A DNA stretch of 22,894 nt from JBLIAZ01 sp047632015 (GTDB lineage Bacteria > Bacteroidota > Bacteroidia > Flavobacteriales_C > GCA-002722245): positions 1 to 22,894 of the forward strand of contig JBLIBC010000012.1 in the NCBI GenBank assembly GCA_047632015.1. The letters run 5' to 3'. Below are positions 1-7,429 of this stretch, piece by piece (the stretch's first letter is position 1; the number at the start of each line of letters is the position of its first letter). Position numbers and translations under genes: made by a program. Below the pieces are notes generated by a model. That model saw only the letters and a list, made by a program, of their open reading frames with translations, ran no database searches and had not been told where the DNA came from.

Positions 1-42
1 GAGAAAAAAAATTAAAAATATTCTCCTGGGCGTTATTTTTTT

Positions 43-342
43 CTAAAAAATTAACCACTCTGAATCTTCTTGAAAATCCATCGAACAATCTTTAATTCCG
101 CAAGTGTATTTCACCATACAAGTATATTCCGCGTCCCCCTTATACATTTCGGAAACATCAAAAACGACTGTTGAATTCCCATCTTCACAAGCTCTAATTT
201 CATTAATATTTCCAATAAAAATAACATCGTATGAAGAACAAACCTGTAAATCCAAGACGCCGATTTCATCACAAACACAAGCCAAACAAGGCTTTATAAA
301 AAATGCTAAAAAAAACATTAAAAAAAATCTCATTTTAAACAT
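43..342 (-). CDS. Small Cys-rich secreted protein, TIMP/netrin-like, probably C-terminally truncated
   Basis: The product is about 99 residues with a hydrophobic signal peptide that ends near a CVC motif. The mature part has seven cysteines and a V-x-YKG segment, then ends at EWLIF. A Cys-x-Cys start after the signal, a 'VIFIGNI' strand, a 'YKG' turn and a closing 'WLIF' strand are what I associate with bacterial TIMP/NTR-like (OB-fold) secreted proteins. That assignment is by pattern only, and the function is unknown. The reading frame can be extended upstream to a TTG at 354, but the ATG at 342 (or the one at 333) gives a normal signal peptide. Family members usually continue past the W-L-I-F strand. 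Here a TAG follows a run of six T, and one extra T would open a frame that continues to the window edge. The gene may therefore be frameshifted, or the assembly may be wrong there. Confidence 0.55.
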   Translation of the reverse strand: MFKMRFFLMFFLAFFIKPCLACVCDEIGVLDLQVCSSYDVIFIGNINEIRACEDGNSTVVFDVSEMYKGDAEYTCMVKYTCGIKDCSMDFQEDSEWLIF

Positions 343-420
343 CTTTTTAGGCAACTTACCACACCTGTTTCCGTCAATAGTATAGATGAGTAATTTTCTA
401 TAATTAATTGTTCTTGCTTA

Positions 421-470
421 AATTCCCGATTCAGAATTTTTATAATTTTACTGAGTCGGGAATTTTTATT
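421..470. terminator. Hairpin terminator candidate downstream of the OmpA-family gene
   Basis: Arms at 421-434 and 451-464 pair over 14 positions with one G-T mismatch and a 16-base loop. On the plus strand the hairpin is followed by a T-rich tract. On the minus strand, where the flanking genes lie, the T tract is short. It sits between the stop of the OmpA-family gene and the small gene at 43-342, so it probably ends the four-gene transcript that starts at ychF. The rest of 343-502 shows no gene. Confidence 0.5.
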
Positions 471-502
471 TTCAAGCCTGTCAAAAAGGCTATAAAACAT
501 AG

Positions 503-2905
503 TTAACGATTCAATATAACGAACTCTACCCTCCTATTCAACAACCTGTTTCCCTCTGTATTATTTGATTTTTTTGGTTTTGACGACCCAAAACCACGGT
601 GACTTAACCGCTCCTGACTAATCCCATTATCAATTAAAAACTCTTTCACCTCTTTTGCCCTACTGTCCGACAGCTTTAAATTTTCATCCTCTGACCCCAC
701 ATTATCTGTATGTCCATGGATTGTAATTTTCATTTGAGGTTTTGCATTTAAAAACTTTATTAACTCATCCAAAACTAACATGCATTTTGAGTCTAACAAA
801 TAACTATTCACCGCAAAATTCACTTCATTTAATCTTATTACCTCACCTTTTTCTCCTTTTTTGATTTCAATCTTCTTGTCGTTCATCTTAACAACGCCAT
901 CAACCTCCTCAGGATCCACCTCAATGCTTTCAGTTGAAAAAGCCATATCGTCACCAGTTGCCGAAACTAAAAACTTTTGCTTTTTTGTCTTCTTTTGACC
1001 CGCATCCTTCACTTCCCTTTTAACGACCTTTTGCTTGTTCTTTTTAACCACTACCTCTTCGTCAATAGCTATCACAGTTTTTACTTCATTAACCTTTCTG
1101 ATTTTCTCTCCTTTTTTGAGCACAACTTCCTTTTTCTCATTGAGCTGAATTATTTTAGCACCTGGAGGAATAATTTCTTCCTTCCCATTAACAGCAGCTA
1201 TTTTACTTCCAAACGGAACTTCATGTTCTTCATCATCAAGCTGTAAAATCACTGTTTCTTTTTTTAGTTTTTCTTTTTTAGGATCCCTCACAGCAACCAC
1301 CACCACATACTCACCTGTTGTTTCGTCTACAATAGCCTCATGTACCTCCCCAGTTCCCTCATCTGTAATTGTAATCCTTCCGTTTTTAACTACATCCCCA
1401 TTCTCAGCCTCCAGTTTACCTTTAATAAACATTACTTTCTCAGGCCGTGCTTTTTTATGTAAAGGAAAGTGAACGATATCCAGTCCACCGTCAGGGCCTG
1501 TTTTTTTACCTGTCGACATGTACGCATATTTACCATCCAAGCTCACCATTAATCCATGCTCATCTCCAGAAGTATTTATAGGGTAACCAATGTTTTTTGG
1601 TTTTGTCCACTCACCTTCGTCGGTCATTTGACTAAAAAAGATATCGTAACCTCCCATCCCGGGATGACCATTGGAGGAGAAATACAAGGTTTTACTATCC
1701 GTATGTAAAAAAGGAGTTTTCTCGTTCCCGGGAGTATTGATAACATCCCCTAAACTTTTTGGCCTCCCCCAGATTCCATTTGTCATTTTATGAACTACAT
1801 ATAAATCCATCGAATTATACGTTTCACTTCCTACCGAAAACTCAATACTGCTTGGTCTCGCTGTTGAAAAAACCATCATTTTTCCATCTGCGGAAATAGT
1901 AGCTTGCCCTTCCCATGTCGGTAGGTTATTTTCATCATTAATGTTTCTTCCAACAGGTTTAAGAGGGCTCCACTGTCCATCTCTCTTTTTCGTGTAATAC
2001 AGTTGTGTGTTTTTATACCCTGTCCCTTTTGCTGGAACCAGTAAGGTCAATGTAATGTACATCTCTTTGTTGTCAGGAGTAATACATATCCCACCTTGCC
2101 CCACTAGCTTTAATCCACTTATAGGTTCCCTAAATTGATTAAATGGTTTTCCAAGTAAACGCCCATTAGAAAATAATCCTCCGTACATTTTTTTACTCTT
2201 ACAAAAATACTCGTTGTGATCATTTCCATTCTTTAAAGGCTGGCTTAAATCTAATGGCGTAGTCCTTTTACGAGTTAAGTACAAGTAATTGTTATCTGGT
2301 GTTAACATAGGAAGATATTCGTCCTCATCAGTATTAACCCCTTCCAAGCCTTCAGGGTCGTACTGAACTGGATGCTTTAACAAACGAAATTTTGTAAAAT
2401 ACTCATCCGCTAAATTTGTGGCAATCTTTTTATACGATTTTGGATGCTCAAGCTCCTTATCAAGGTAATTTTGAAAATGATGTGCTGCAGTTTTTAAGTC
2501 CTTATTGTATTTGTGATGAAAAATACCCAAATAATAGTAAGCCAAATGGCCCGAAAATTCAGGACAAATAGAAATCGATTGCTCGTAATAAGAGATCGTT
2601 TTAGAAATAAACTTCTTTTTTAGCTCAGGTTCGCTAGTACTAAAAGTCATTTTTTTGTACAATTCTGCGAGATAATAAACTGGGTCCACAAAATTAGGAT
2701 ACTCCACGATTAACTCTTTTATTTTGTTGTTAACCTCTGTACTCCTAAGGGATGAGTTCTTTTTTAATTTTTTGAATTTATTAATTGCTTTTTTGGGCAC
2801 TTCAATGTCACAATTTCCATCTTGCGCAAAAGATACAAAGCTCAACTGAAAAACAATAACAGCCAATATGCATCTTAATGCCGCTTTGTTGAATTTAATT
2901 TTCAT
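503..2905 (-). CDS. TPR / PD40 beta-propeller / OmpA-family envelope protein (PorE-like architecture)
   Basis: The 800-residue exported protein has a signal peptide at 1-27 with a probable cleavage site after SFA. TPR-like helices follow at about 35-180. Five PD40/WD40-type blades start near 196, 272, 336, 396 and 447. A carboxypeptidase-regulatory-like beta-sandwich begins near 493, and an OmpA C-terminal peptidoglycan-binding domain covers 690-800. In the OmpA domain the HTDNVG motif (Asp734) and LSDSRA (Arg749) match the diaminopimelate-binding residues of the family. This domain order is that of PorE, a periplasmic T9SS component of Porphyromonas. Two differences stand out: there is no lipobox cysteine, and a Lys/Glu/Val-rich stretch (about 540-645) splits the regulatory-like domain. 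It may anchor an envelope complex to peptidoglycan. It is the last gene of the ychF run, 29 bases after the AsmA-like gene. Assignment as true PorE is uncertain because Bacteroidota carry many such paralogues. Confidence 0.85.
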   Translation of the reverse strand: MKIKFNKAALRCILAVIVFQLSFVSFAQDGNCDIEVPKKAINKFKKLKKNSSLRSTEVNNKIKELIVEYPNFVDPVYYLAELYKKMTFSTSEPELKKKFISKTISYYEQSISICPEFSGHLAYYYLGIFHHKYNKDLKTAAHHFQNYLDKELEHPKSYKKIATNLADEYFTKFRLLKHPVQYDPEGLEGVNTDEDEYLPMLTPDNNYLYLTRKRTTPLDLSQPLKNGNDHNEYFCKSKKMYGGLFSNGRLLGKPFNQFREPISGLKLVGQGGICITPDNKEMYITLTLLVPAKGTGYKNTQLYYTKKRDGQWSPLKPVGRNINDENNLPTWEGQATISADGKMMVFSTARPSSIEFSVGSETYNSMDLYVVHKMTNGIWGRPKSLGDVINTPGNEKTPFLHTDSKTLYFSSNGHPGMGGYDIFFSQMTDEGEWTKPKNIGYPINTSGDEHGLMVSLDGKYAYMSTGKKTGPDGGLDIVHFPLHKKARPEKVMFIKGKLEAENGDVVKNGRITITDEGTGEVHEAIVDETTGEYVVVVAVRDPKKEKLKKETVILQLDDEEHEVPFGSKIAAVNGKEEIIPPGAKIIQLNEKKEVVLKKGEKIRKVNEVKTVIAIDEEVVVKKNKQKVVKREVKDAGQKKTKKQKFLVSATGDDMAFSTESIEVDPEEVDGVVKMNDKKIEIKKGEKGEVIRLNEVNFAVNSYLLDSKCMLVLDELIKFLNAKPQMKITIHGHTDNVGSEDENLKLSDSRAKEVKEFLIDNGISQERLSHRGFGSSKPKKSNNTEGNRLLNRRVEFVILNR

Positions 2906-2934
2906 TTACACTGCTGTATTACGTAGTAATAAAT

Positions 2935-5712
2935 CTACTTACCCCAACCTTTAATCAAATCCCCTGCCCCTTTTTTAAGACCATCAGCTTGCTTCTTCTT
3001 TTCAGCGTCAGCTTTTGCTTTTATTGCAGCTTTTTGTTTGTCTAATTCAGCTGTTGCTTTTGCCTCAGCTTGCTTTTTCAATTTGTCTGCTTCAGCTTTT
3101 GCTTTATCTTCAGCCTCTTTTCTTAACCTATCCGCCTCCTCTTTTGCTTTGTTCTTTAATTCCTCTACCTTTTCCTTGGCAGCATCCTTAAATGCATCAA
3201 CAGCTTGATCTGTTACGCTTTTATCTCCTTCTCCTGACATTCCTTTAGGAACCACTTTTAGTTTGGGATCGGCTACAGGACCACTTGCAATTATATCCAT
3301 CAATACATATTTACCCAACGCAACATTCGCTCCAAGCTTACCAGCTTGAGACTCTAGTGAGGACAATACCGCATTGGCCTCACCACCAAATTCCTCACGG
3401 GGAATTTTAAACCCAAAGGTATACTCTAAAGTTTGTTCGAATGAATTCCAACCATGAACTTGCGCGGTACTATTTCCAATCTTCAATTCAAAAGGCTTCA
3501 CATGTACCTTTCCATCTTTGAATTCATACTCAATAGTTAAATCATCCGCCTTTAGCTTTTTATACTTTGGGTTCTTAAGTACTTTAGCTAACTTATTAAA
3601 TAATGGATGACCTTCAATAATAAGGTCTTTAGTTAATAATTCTCCTGTCCCGTTCAAGGAATTGAAATCCAAATCCATGTTTTCGGTCATGGTTCCTGTT
3701 AACTTTAACTTCGTTGAAAAACTCCCTTTAGCATGTTGTGCGATAGGAGCCATTTTTTCCACTGTATTAAATGTTTTGTAAGCAGTCGGAATATCCATTC
3801 CTGTGATTGAAAAATCCATGTCCACCTCAGGAATTTTCGGGTTTTGAGTACTGTACGTTCCATCCAACGTAATTGCTCCTCCTAATATATTCAATGAAGC
3901 TTCTTCAAATTTTACTTGTGAATCTTTTACTTTCAACCTACCTACAAAATTTGTAATTGGCATGTTATCATAATCGATTTTTTTGAAATCAGTGTTCAGT
4001 ACAAAATCAATGTTTCCAGGTACTTCAACAACGCCACTAGGTGAAGACGTATCCACAACAGCGGCTTCTCCATCAGTAGAAGCAACTGCTTCATTTTCAG
4101 CAGGTGTAGCTATTGAGTCATCACTCATGAACTCATCCAAGTTAAAATAATTGGAACTCAAACTAAAGACACCCTGGATAGTATCGTCCTTAAACACATA
4201 AGGAAGTATGTTATCAATCTTACCTTTACCACTTAAATCACTTTTTCCAATAGTCAACTCTAAATTCCCTAACTCAAAAAATTGAGGAGTAAAATTAATG
4301 TGCATGTTTTTCACATTCACATCTGGTAAATCAGCAGACTTATACAAAAAGTCCATCAAAGTCATTTCCCCTTTTAAAGCAAAATCCTCATACTGTTCTT
4401 TTTCAATAGATGACAATTTACCAGCAAAGTCAATGTTAGCGTTCAGACGACCTTTATACTCCTCACCTTCCTCCATTGGGATAGCCTTACCAAGGTTTTC
4501 AAAATTTAATTTAGATTTGATCTCTCCTTTCATATCAGGATCACTTTCCACATTTTTTACAAAAAACTTAACATCAATAGGGTTGTCAGCAACTTCAAAA
4601 TGGAACAACTCCAAGTTAACCACAGTATGGTCGATTATTCCTGTTTTATTATCCACTTTCAATTCCACTTGAATATTCTTCACTGACTCTGGTAGATCTG
4701 GGTACTTTAAAAATCCATTTTTTACAGAAAAACCAACGTTAAATGCAGGAAGCTTATCCTGTGTCATCAATCCCTTTAAAGAAGCTGTTAATGAAAAATC
4801 ACCCTTTGTCTCTACTCCTGCTATATCACTTTTATAAACCGAAGGAATCAAGGAAAGCACTTCTCCAAAAGTATTGTTTTTAGCCGAAACATTCATGTCG
4901 AAATCCATGTCATCACCTGGCATAGCTAGCCATCCATCAATAGCAAGTTTCAAGTTGTTCAGCGCAAACTCATTTTCTTTGAAAGTATATTTTGAGTTTT
5001 CGTTATCGATCTCCAAATTTGCTTTTGACATGATTTTAACCTTGTTCATTAACTTTACCCCTTCCATAACAAGTGTTACCCCGTCAATAGTAGTCAAAGT
5101 GTTTAACGTCATTTGCTCGCCATCCATTTTGTAGTCACCATCAAGGTTTAAATTAACTACCTCAGCTTTCATGTCACCTAATTTGTCGTCGTAAATCACG
5201 TTGATGTTGCTAAAACTAAAATTGGGAAGCTCAAACTTAAATGGTGCATCACCTTCTGTTAAAACTACTTCTTCTTCATTTTCTTCTTCATCAATTGATG
5301 TTGCAGTATCACTTTTTGCGATATCCCAGTTAGCAGTGCTGTCTTCCAACACAATCGCGTGAACATACAAATCAGAAACTCCAATGGATTCCACCACGTA
5401 GTTTCCATCCATTACACTTTGGATGTCCACTTTCAGGGATAACTTACCAATTCTAGCAAGTGTATCTGTAGCGAAAGTATCTACACCAATAACGCTTATG
5501 TTTTCAATCTCGAACAAAAAATTAGGGAATGTGGACAATAACGATAAGTCAAACTCACCAAAATCAACCTTAGCATTCAAATTATCATTTGCAGCATCTT
5601 TCACCGCCTGCACAATTTCGGCCTTAAAAAACACTGGTACAGCAGCTAATGCTCCAATTATCAACAACAATAAAACTACAATGGATAAAATTAATTTTTT
5701 GATAATTTTCAT
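2935..5712 (-). CDS. AsmA-family (AsmA-like) envelope protein
   Basis: This 925-residue protein has an N-terminal membrane anchor at about 7-30 and a long body of beta-strand repeats typical of AsmA/bridge-like proteins. Signs are the conserved N-terminal 'VDFGEFDLSLLSTFPNFLFEIENISV' pattern, seen here in pieces, and a C-terminal AsmA-like region up to about 825. Acidic low-complexity linkers lie near 140-150 and 535-560. Residues 832-915 are an Ala/Lys/Glu-rich, probably coiled-coil or amphipathic helix, which is not a standard part of AsmA. AsmA-family proteins act in the periplasm and are linked to outer-membrane assembly and phospholipid transport between membranes. The gene starts 19 bases after the thioesterase stop and lies 29 bases before the OmpA-family gene, so it is probably co-transcribed with both. 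The family call is firm and the precise substrate is unknown. Confidence 0.85.
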   Translation of the reverse strand: MKIIKKLILSIVVLLLLIIGALAAVPVFFKAEIVQAVKDAANDNLNAKVDFGEFDLSLLSTFPNFLFEIENISVIGVDTFATDTLARIGKLSLKVDIQSVMDGNYVVESIGVSDLYVHAIVLEDSTANWDIAKSDTATSIDEEENEEEVVLTEGDAPFKFELPNFSFSNINVIYDDKLGDMKAEVVNLNLDGDYKMDGEQMTLNTLTTIDGVTLVMEGVKLMNKVKIMSKANLEIDNENSKYTFKENEFALNNLKLAIDGWLAMPGDDMDFDMNVSAKNNTFGEVLSLIPSVYKSDIAGVETKGDFSLTASLKGLMTQDKLPAFNVGFSVKNGFLKYPDLPESVKNIQVELKVDNKTGIIDHTVVNLELFHFEVADNPIDVKFFVKNVESDPDMKGEIKSKLNFENLGKAIPMEEGEEYKGRLNANIDFAGKLSSIEKEQYEDFALKGEMTLMDFLYKSADLPDVNVKNMHINFTPQFFELGNLELTIGKSDLSGKGKIDNILPYVFKDDTIQGVFSLSSNYFNLDEFMSDDSIATPAENEAVASTDGEAAVVDTSSPSGVVEVPGNIDFVLNTDFKKIDYDNMPITNFVGRLKVKDSQVKFEEASLNILGGAITLDGTYSTQNPKIPEVDMDFSITGMDIPTAYKTFNTVEKMAPIAQHAKGSFSTKLKLTGTMTENMDLDFNSLNGTGELLTKDLIIEGHPLFNKLAKVLKNPKYKKLKADDLTIEYEFKDGKVHVKPFELKIGNSTAQVHGWNSFEQTLEYTFGFKIPREEFGGEANAVLSSLESQAGKLGANVALGKYVLMDIIASGPVADPKLKVVPKGMSGEGDKSVTDQAVDAFKDAAKEKVEELKNKAKEEADRLRKEAEDKAKAEADKLKKQAEAKATAELDKQKAAIKAKADAEKKKQADGLKKGAGDLIKGWGK

Positions 5713-5731
5713 ACTTTGCTTTATTAAGTTT

Positions 5732-6154
5732 CTACTTTGGCATGATCGCCATGGTTAATCTGCTAATGCAAGACAGTTTTCCTGTCTCCTTATCTGATAT
5801 TTTAATTTCCCAAACATGGGTTTTTTTTCCTATAAAAATGGCTTTTGCCACCCCCTCGACTTTCCCTTGTGATACTGGACGTAAATGATTGGCATTCACA
5901 TCCAACCCAACTGCTATGAATTTATTCATATCCACTACCATCCCTGCCGCAATACTTCCTAACGTTTCAGCCAAAGCCACATTGGCACCACCATGTAATA
6001 TCCCAAAAGGCTGCTTTGTTCTATGATCAACAGGCATTGTTCCTATCAAATAGTCATTTCCAATTTCTGTCAATTCAATTCCTAATGCCTCCAAGAGCGT
6101 TTGCTCTTGAAAAGGAACGAATTCTTCTAGTTCATATTTCCTTGACCAAATCAT
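5732..6154 (-). CDS. Hotdog-fold acyl-CoA thioesterase (PaaI/MenI/EntH type)
   Basis: The 140-residue cytoplasmic protein has the length of single-domain hotdog thioesterases. It shows the HGGA motif at 54-57 followed by ALAET, with Glu63 in the position of the catalytic acid of the PaaI/YbdB/MenI branch. The next strand, with 'VGLDVNANHLRP', also fits that branch. The family hydrolyses aromatic or other acyl-CoA esters, for example 1,4-dihydroxy-2-naphthoyl-CoA in menaquinone synthesis. No other menaquinone or phenylacetate gene is nearby, so the substrate cannot be read from context. The N-terminus (MIW followed by a charged helix) is typical of Bacteroidota members and supports the start. 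It lies 30 bases after ychF and 19 before the AsmA-like gene. Confidence 0.9.
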   Translation of the reverse strand: MIWSRKYELEEFVPFQEQTLLEALGIELTEIGNDYLIGTMPVDHRTKQPFGILHGGANVALAETLGSIAAGMVVDMNKFIAVGLDVNANHLRPVSQGKVEGVAKAIFIGKKTHVWEIKISDKETGKLSCISRLTMAIMPK

Positions 6155-6184
6155 TTAATCTCAATATTTAATTTGATGCTTATA

Positions 6185-7282
6185 TTAAACGTTAAATCTG
6201 AAATGCATTAAATCTCCATCTTCCACCACATAATCTTTTCCTTCTACAGACAATTTACCTGCATCACGACAAGCACTTTCTGATCCTAATTTTACAAAAT
6301 CATCATAAGCAATTACCTCAGCCCTAATAAAGCCTTTCTCAAAATCAGTATGGATAACACCAGCAGCTTGCGGAGCTGTCATACCCTTACTAATGGTCCA
6401 GGCTCTTACTTCTTTTACTCCCGCAGTGAAATATGTGCTTAAAGCTAACGCTCCATAAGCTGACCTAATTAATTTATTAACCCCAGGCTCTGAAAGTCCA
6501 GCGTCTTCCAAAAACATGTCCCGTTCCTCTTGATCATCCAATTCTGCAATTTCTGATTCTAATTTAGCTGAAATAATTAACAGCTCTGCGTGCTCTTCGT
6601 TAGCAATTTCTTTTACAATATTTACATATTCATTTCCCTTCAATATACTTGCCTCGTCTACGTTACATACGTACAATACTGGTTTCGTCGTCAACAAGTT
6701 TAAGTCCTTCACCAACTCAGCCTCTTCAGCGGATAATTGTATAATCCTTGCAGACTTACCTTGCTCAAGCACTTCTTTATATTGCTCCAAAATTGACATG
6801 AGCTTTTGAGCATCTTTGTTTCCAGTTTTTGCCAGCTTAGCTGACTTTTCCATCCGCTTAGTTACAGTCTCGTGGTCTTTTAATTGCAATTCAATATCAA
6901 TAATCTCCTTGTCTCTCTTAGGATCGACATTTCCTTCAACGTGAATAATATTACCATCATCAAAGCATCTAACTACATGTAAAATAGCATCTGTTTCGCG
7001 GATATTCCCCAAAAACTGATTACCTAAACCCTCCCCTTCACTTGCTCCTTTAACCAACCCGGCGATATCAACTATTTCGATGGTGTTGGGAACTACCCTT
7101 TCAGGGTTCACTAAATCTTCTAATTTATTTAACCTTGGGTCGGGAACGGTTATGGTTCCAACATTAGGTTCTATTGTACAAAAAGGAAAGTTTGCCGACT
7201 GGGCTTTAGCGCTTGACAAACAATTAAATAAGGTTGATTTTCCTACGTTTGGCAAACCAACAATTCCACATTTTAAACTCAT
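6185..7282 (-). CDS. ychF: Redox-regulated P-loop ATPase YchF
   Basis: This 365-residue member of the Obg-related YchF/OLA1 family has the normal family length. The P-loop GLPNVGKS is at 9-16. The switch region carries DIAGLVKGAS. The G4-equivalent motif is NVDE instead of NKxD, which is the known reason the family prefers ATP to GTP. A TGS domain follows in the last ~85 residues. I chose the ATG at 7282 (MSLKCGIVG) over an in-frame start at 7315, because the family begins a few residues before the P-loop and the extra 11 residues overlap the promoter-like box. YchF binds ribosomes and is involved in stress responses and translation. It heads a run with three envelope or metabolic genes, separated from the next by 30 bases. 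Nothing unusual is seen in the protein. Confidence 0.97.
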   Translation of the reverse strand: MSLKCGIVGLPNVGKSTLFNCLSSAKAQSANFPFCTIEPNVGTITVPDPRLNKLEDLVNPERVVPNTIEIVDIAGLVKGASEGEGLGNQFLGNIRETDAILHVVRCFDDGNIIHVEGNVDPKRDKEIIDIELQLKDHETVTKRMEKSAKLAKTGNKDAQKLMSILEQYKEVLEQGKSARIIQLSAEEAELVKDLNLLTTKPVLYVCNVDEASILKGNEYVNIVKEIANEEHAELLIISAKLESEIAELDDQEERDMFLEDAGLSEPGVNKLIRSAYGALALSTYFTAGVKEVRAWTISKGMTAPQAAGVIHTDFEKGFIRAEVIAYDDFVKLGSESACRDAGKLSVEGKDYVVEDGDLMHFRFNV

Positions 7283-7298
7283 CGAAATATATTTTAAA

Positions 7299-7306
7299 CA
7301 AAGATA
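7299..7306 (-). promoter_or_regulatory. Bacteroidota-type -7 promoter box for the ychF run
   Basis: Read on the minus strand this is TATCTTTG, a full match to the TAnnTTTG -7 consensus of the Bacteroidota primary sigma factor. It lies about 17 bases before the ychF ATG, so the leader would be only about 10 bases. No clear TTTG -33 element is seen at the usual distance, so this is a candidate only. Confidence 0.45.
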
Positions 7307-7362
7307 CGTTTTCACTTGAAGTACGGAATGTTTCGCGTTACTTTTTTACACACTTTTCCAAC

Positions 7363-7396
7363 AAAAAAGGCTTACCTTTTGGTAAGCCTTTTTTGT
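7363..7396 (-). terminator. Strong hairpin terminator after the GH20 gene
   Basis: The arms 7363-7376 and 7381-7394 pair perfectly (14 bp including the A/T ends) around a TTTT loop. A GC-containing core GGCTTACC is flanked by A and T runs, so it could act in both directions. It lies about 35 bases past the stop of the hexosaminidase gene and before the ychF promoter box, and it separates the two transcription units. Confidence 0.85.
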
Positions 7397-7429
7397 AATT
7401 AATGAACTGTACTACAGAAGTACATTTTA

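Noticed and set aside
4298..4672. Open frame of 124 codons on the plus strand inside the AsmA-like gene
   Set aside because: It is a complement of the AsmA coding sequence, with no recognisable protein features.
7283..7315. Longer N-terminus for YchF (11 extra residues)
   Set aside because: Family members start just before the P-loop, and the extra codons overlap the promoter-like box.
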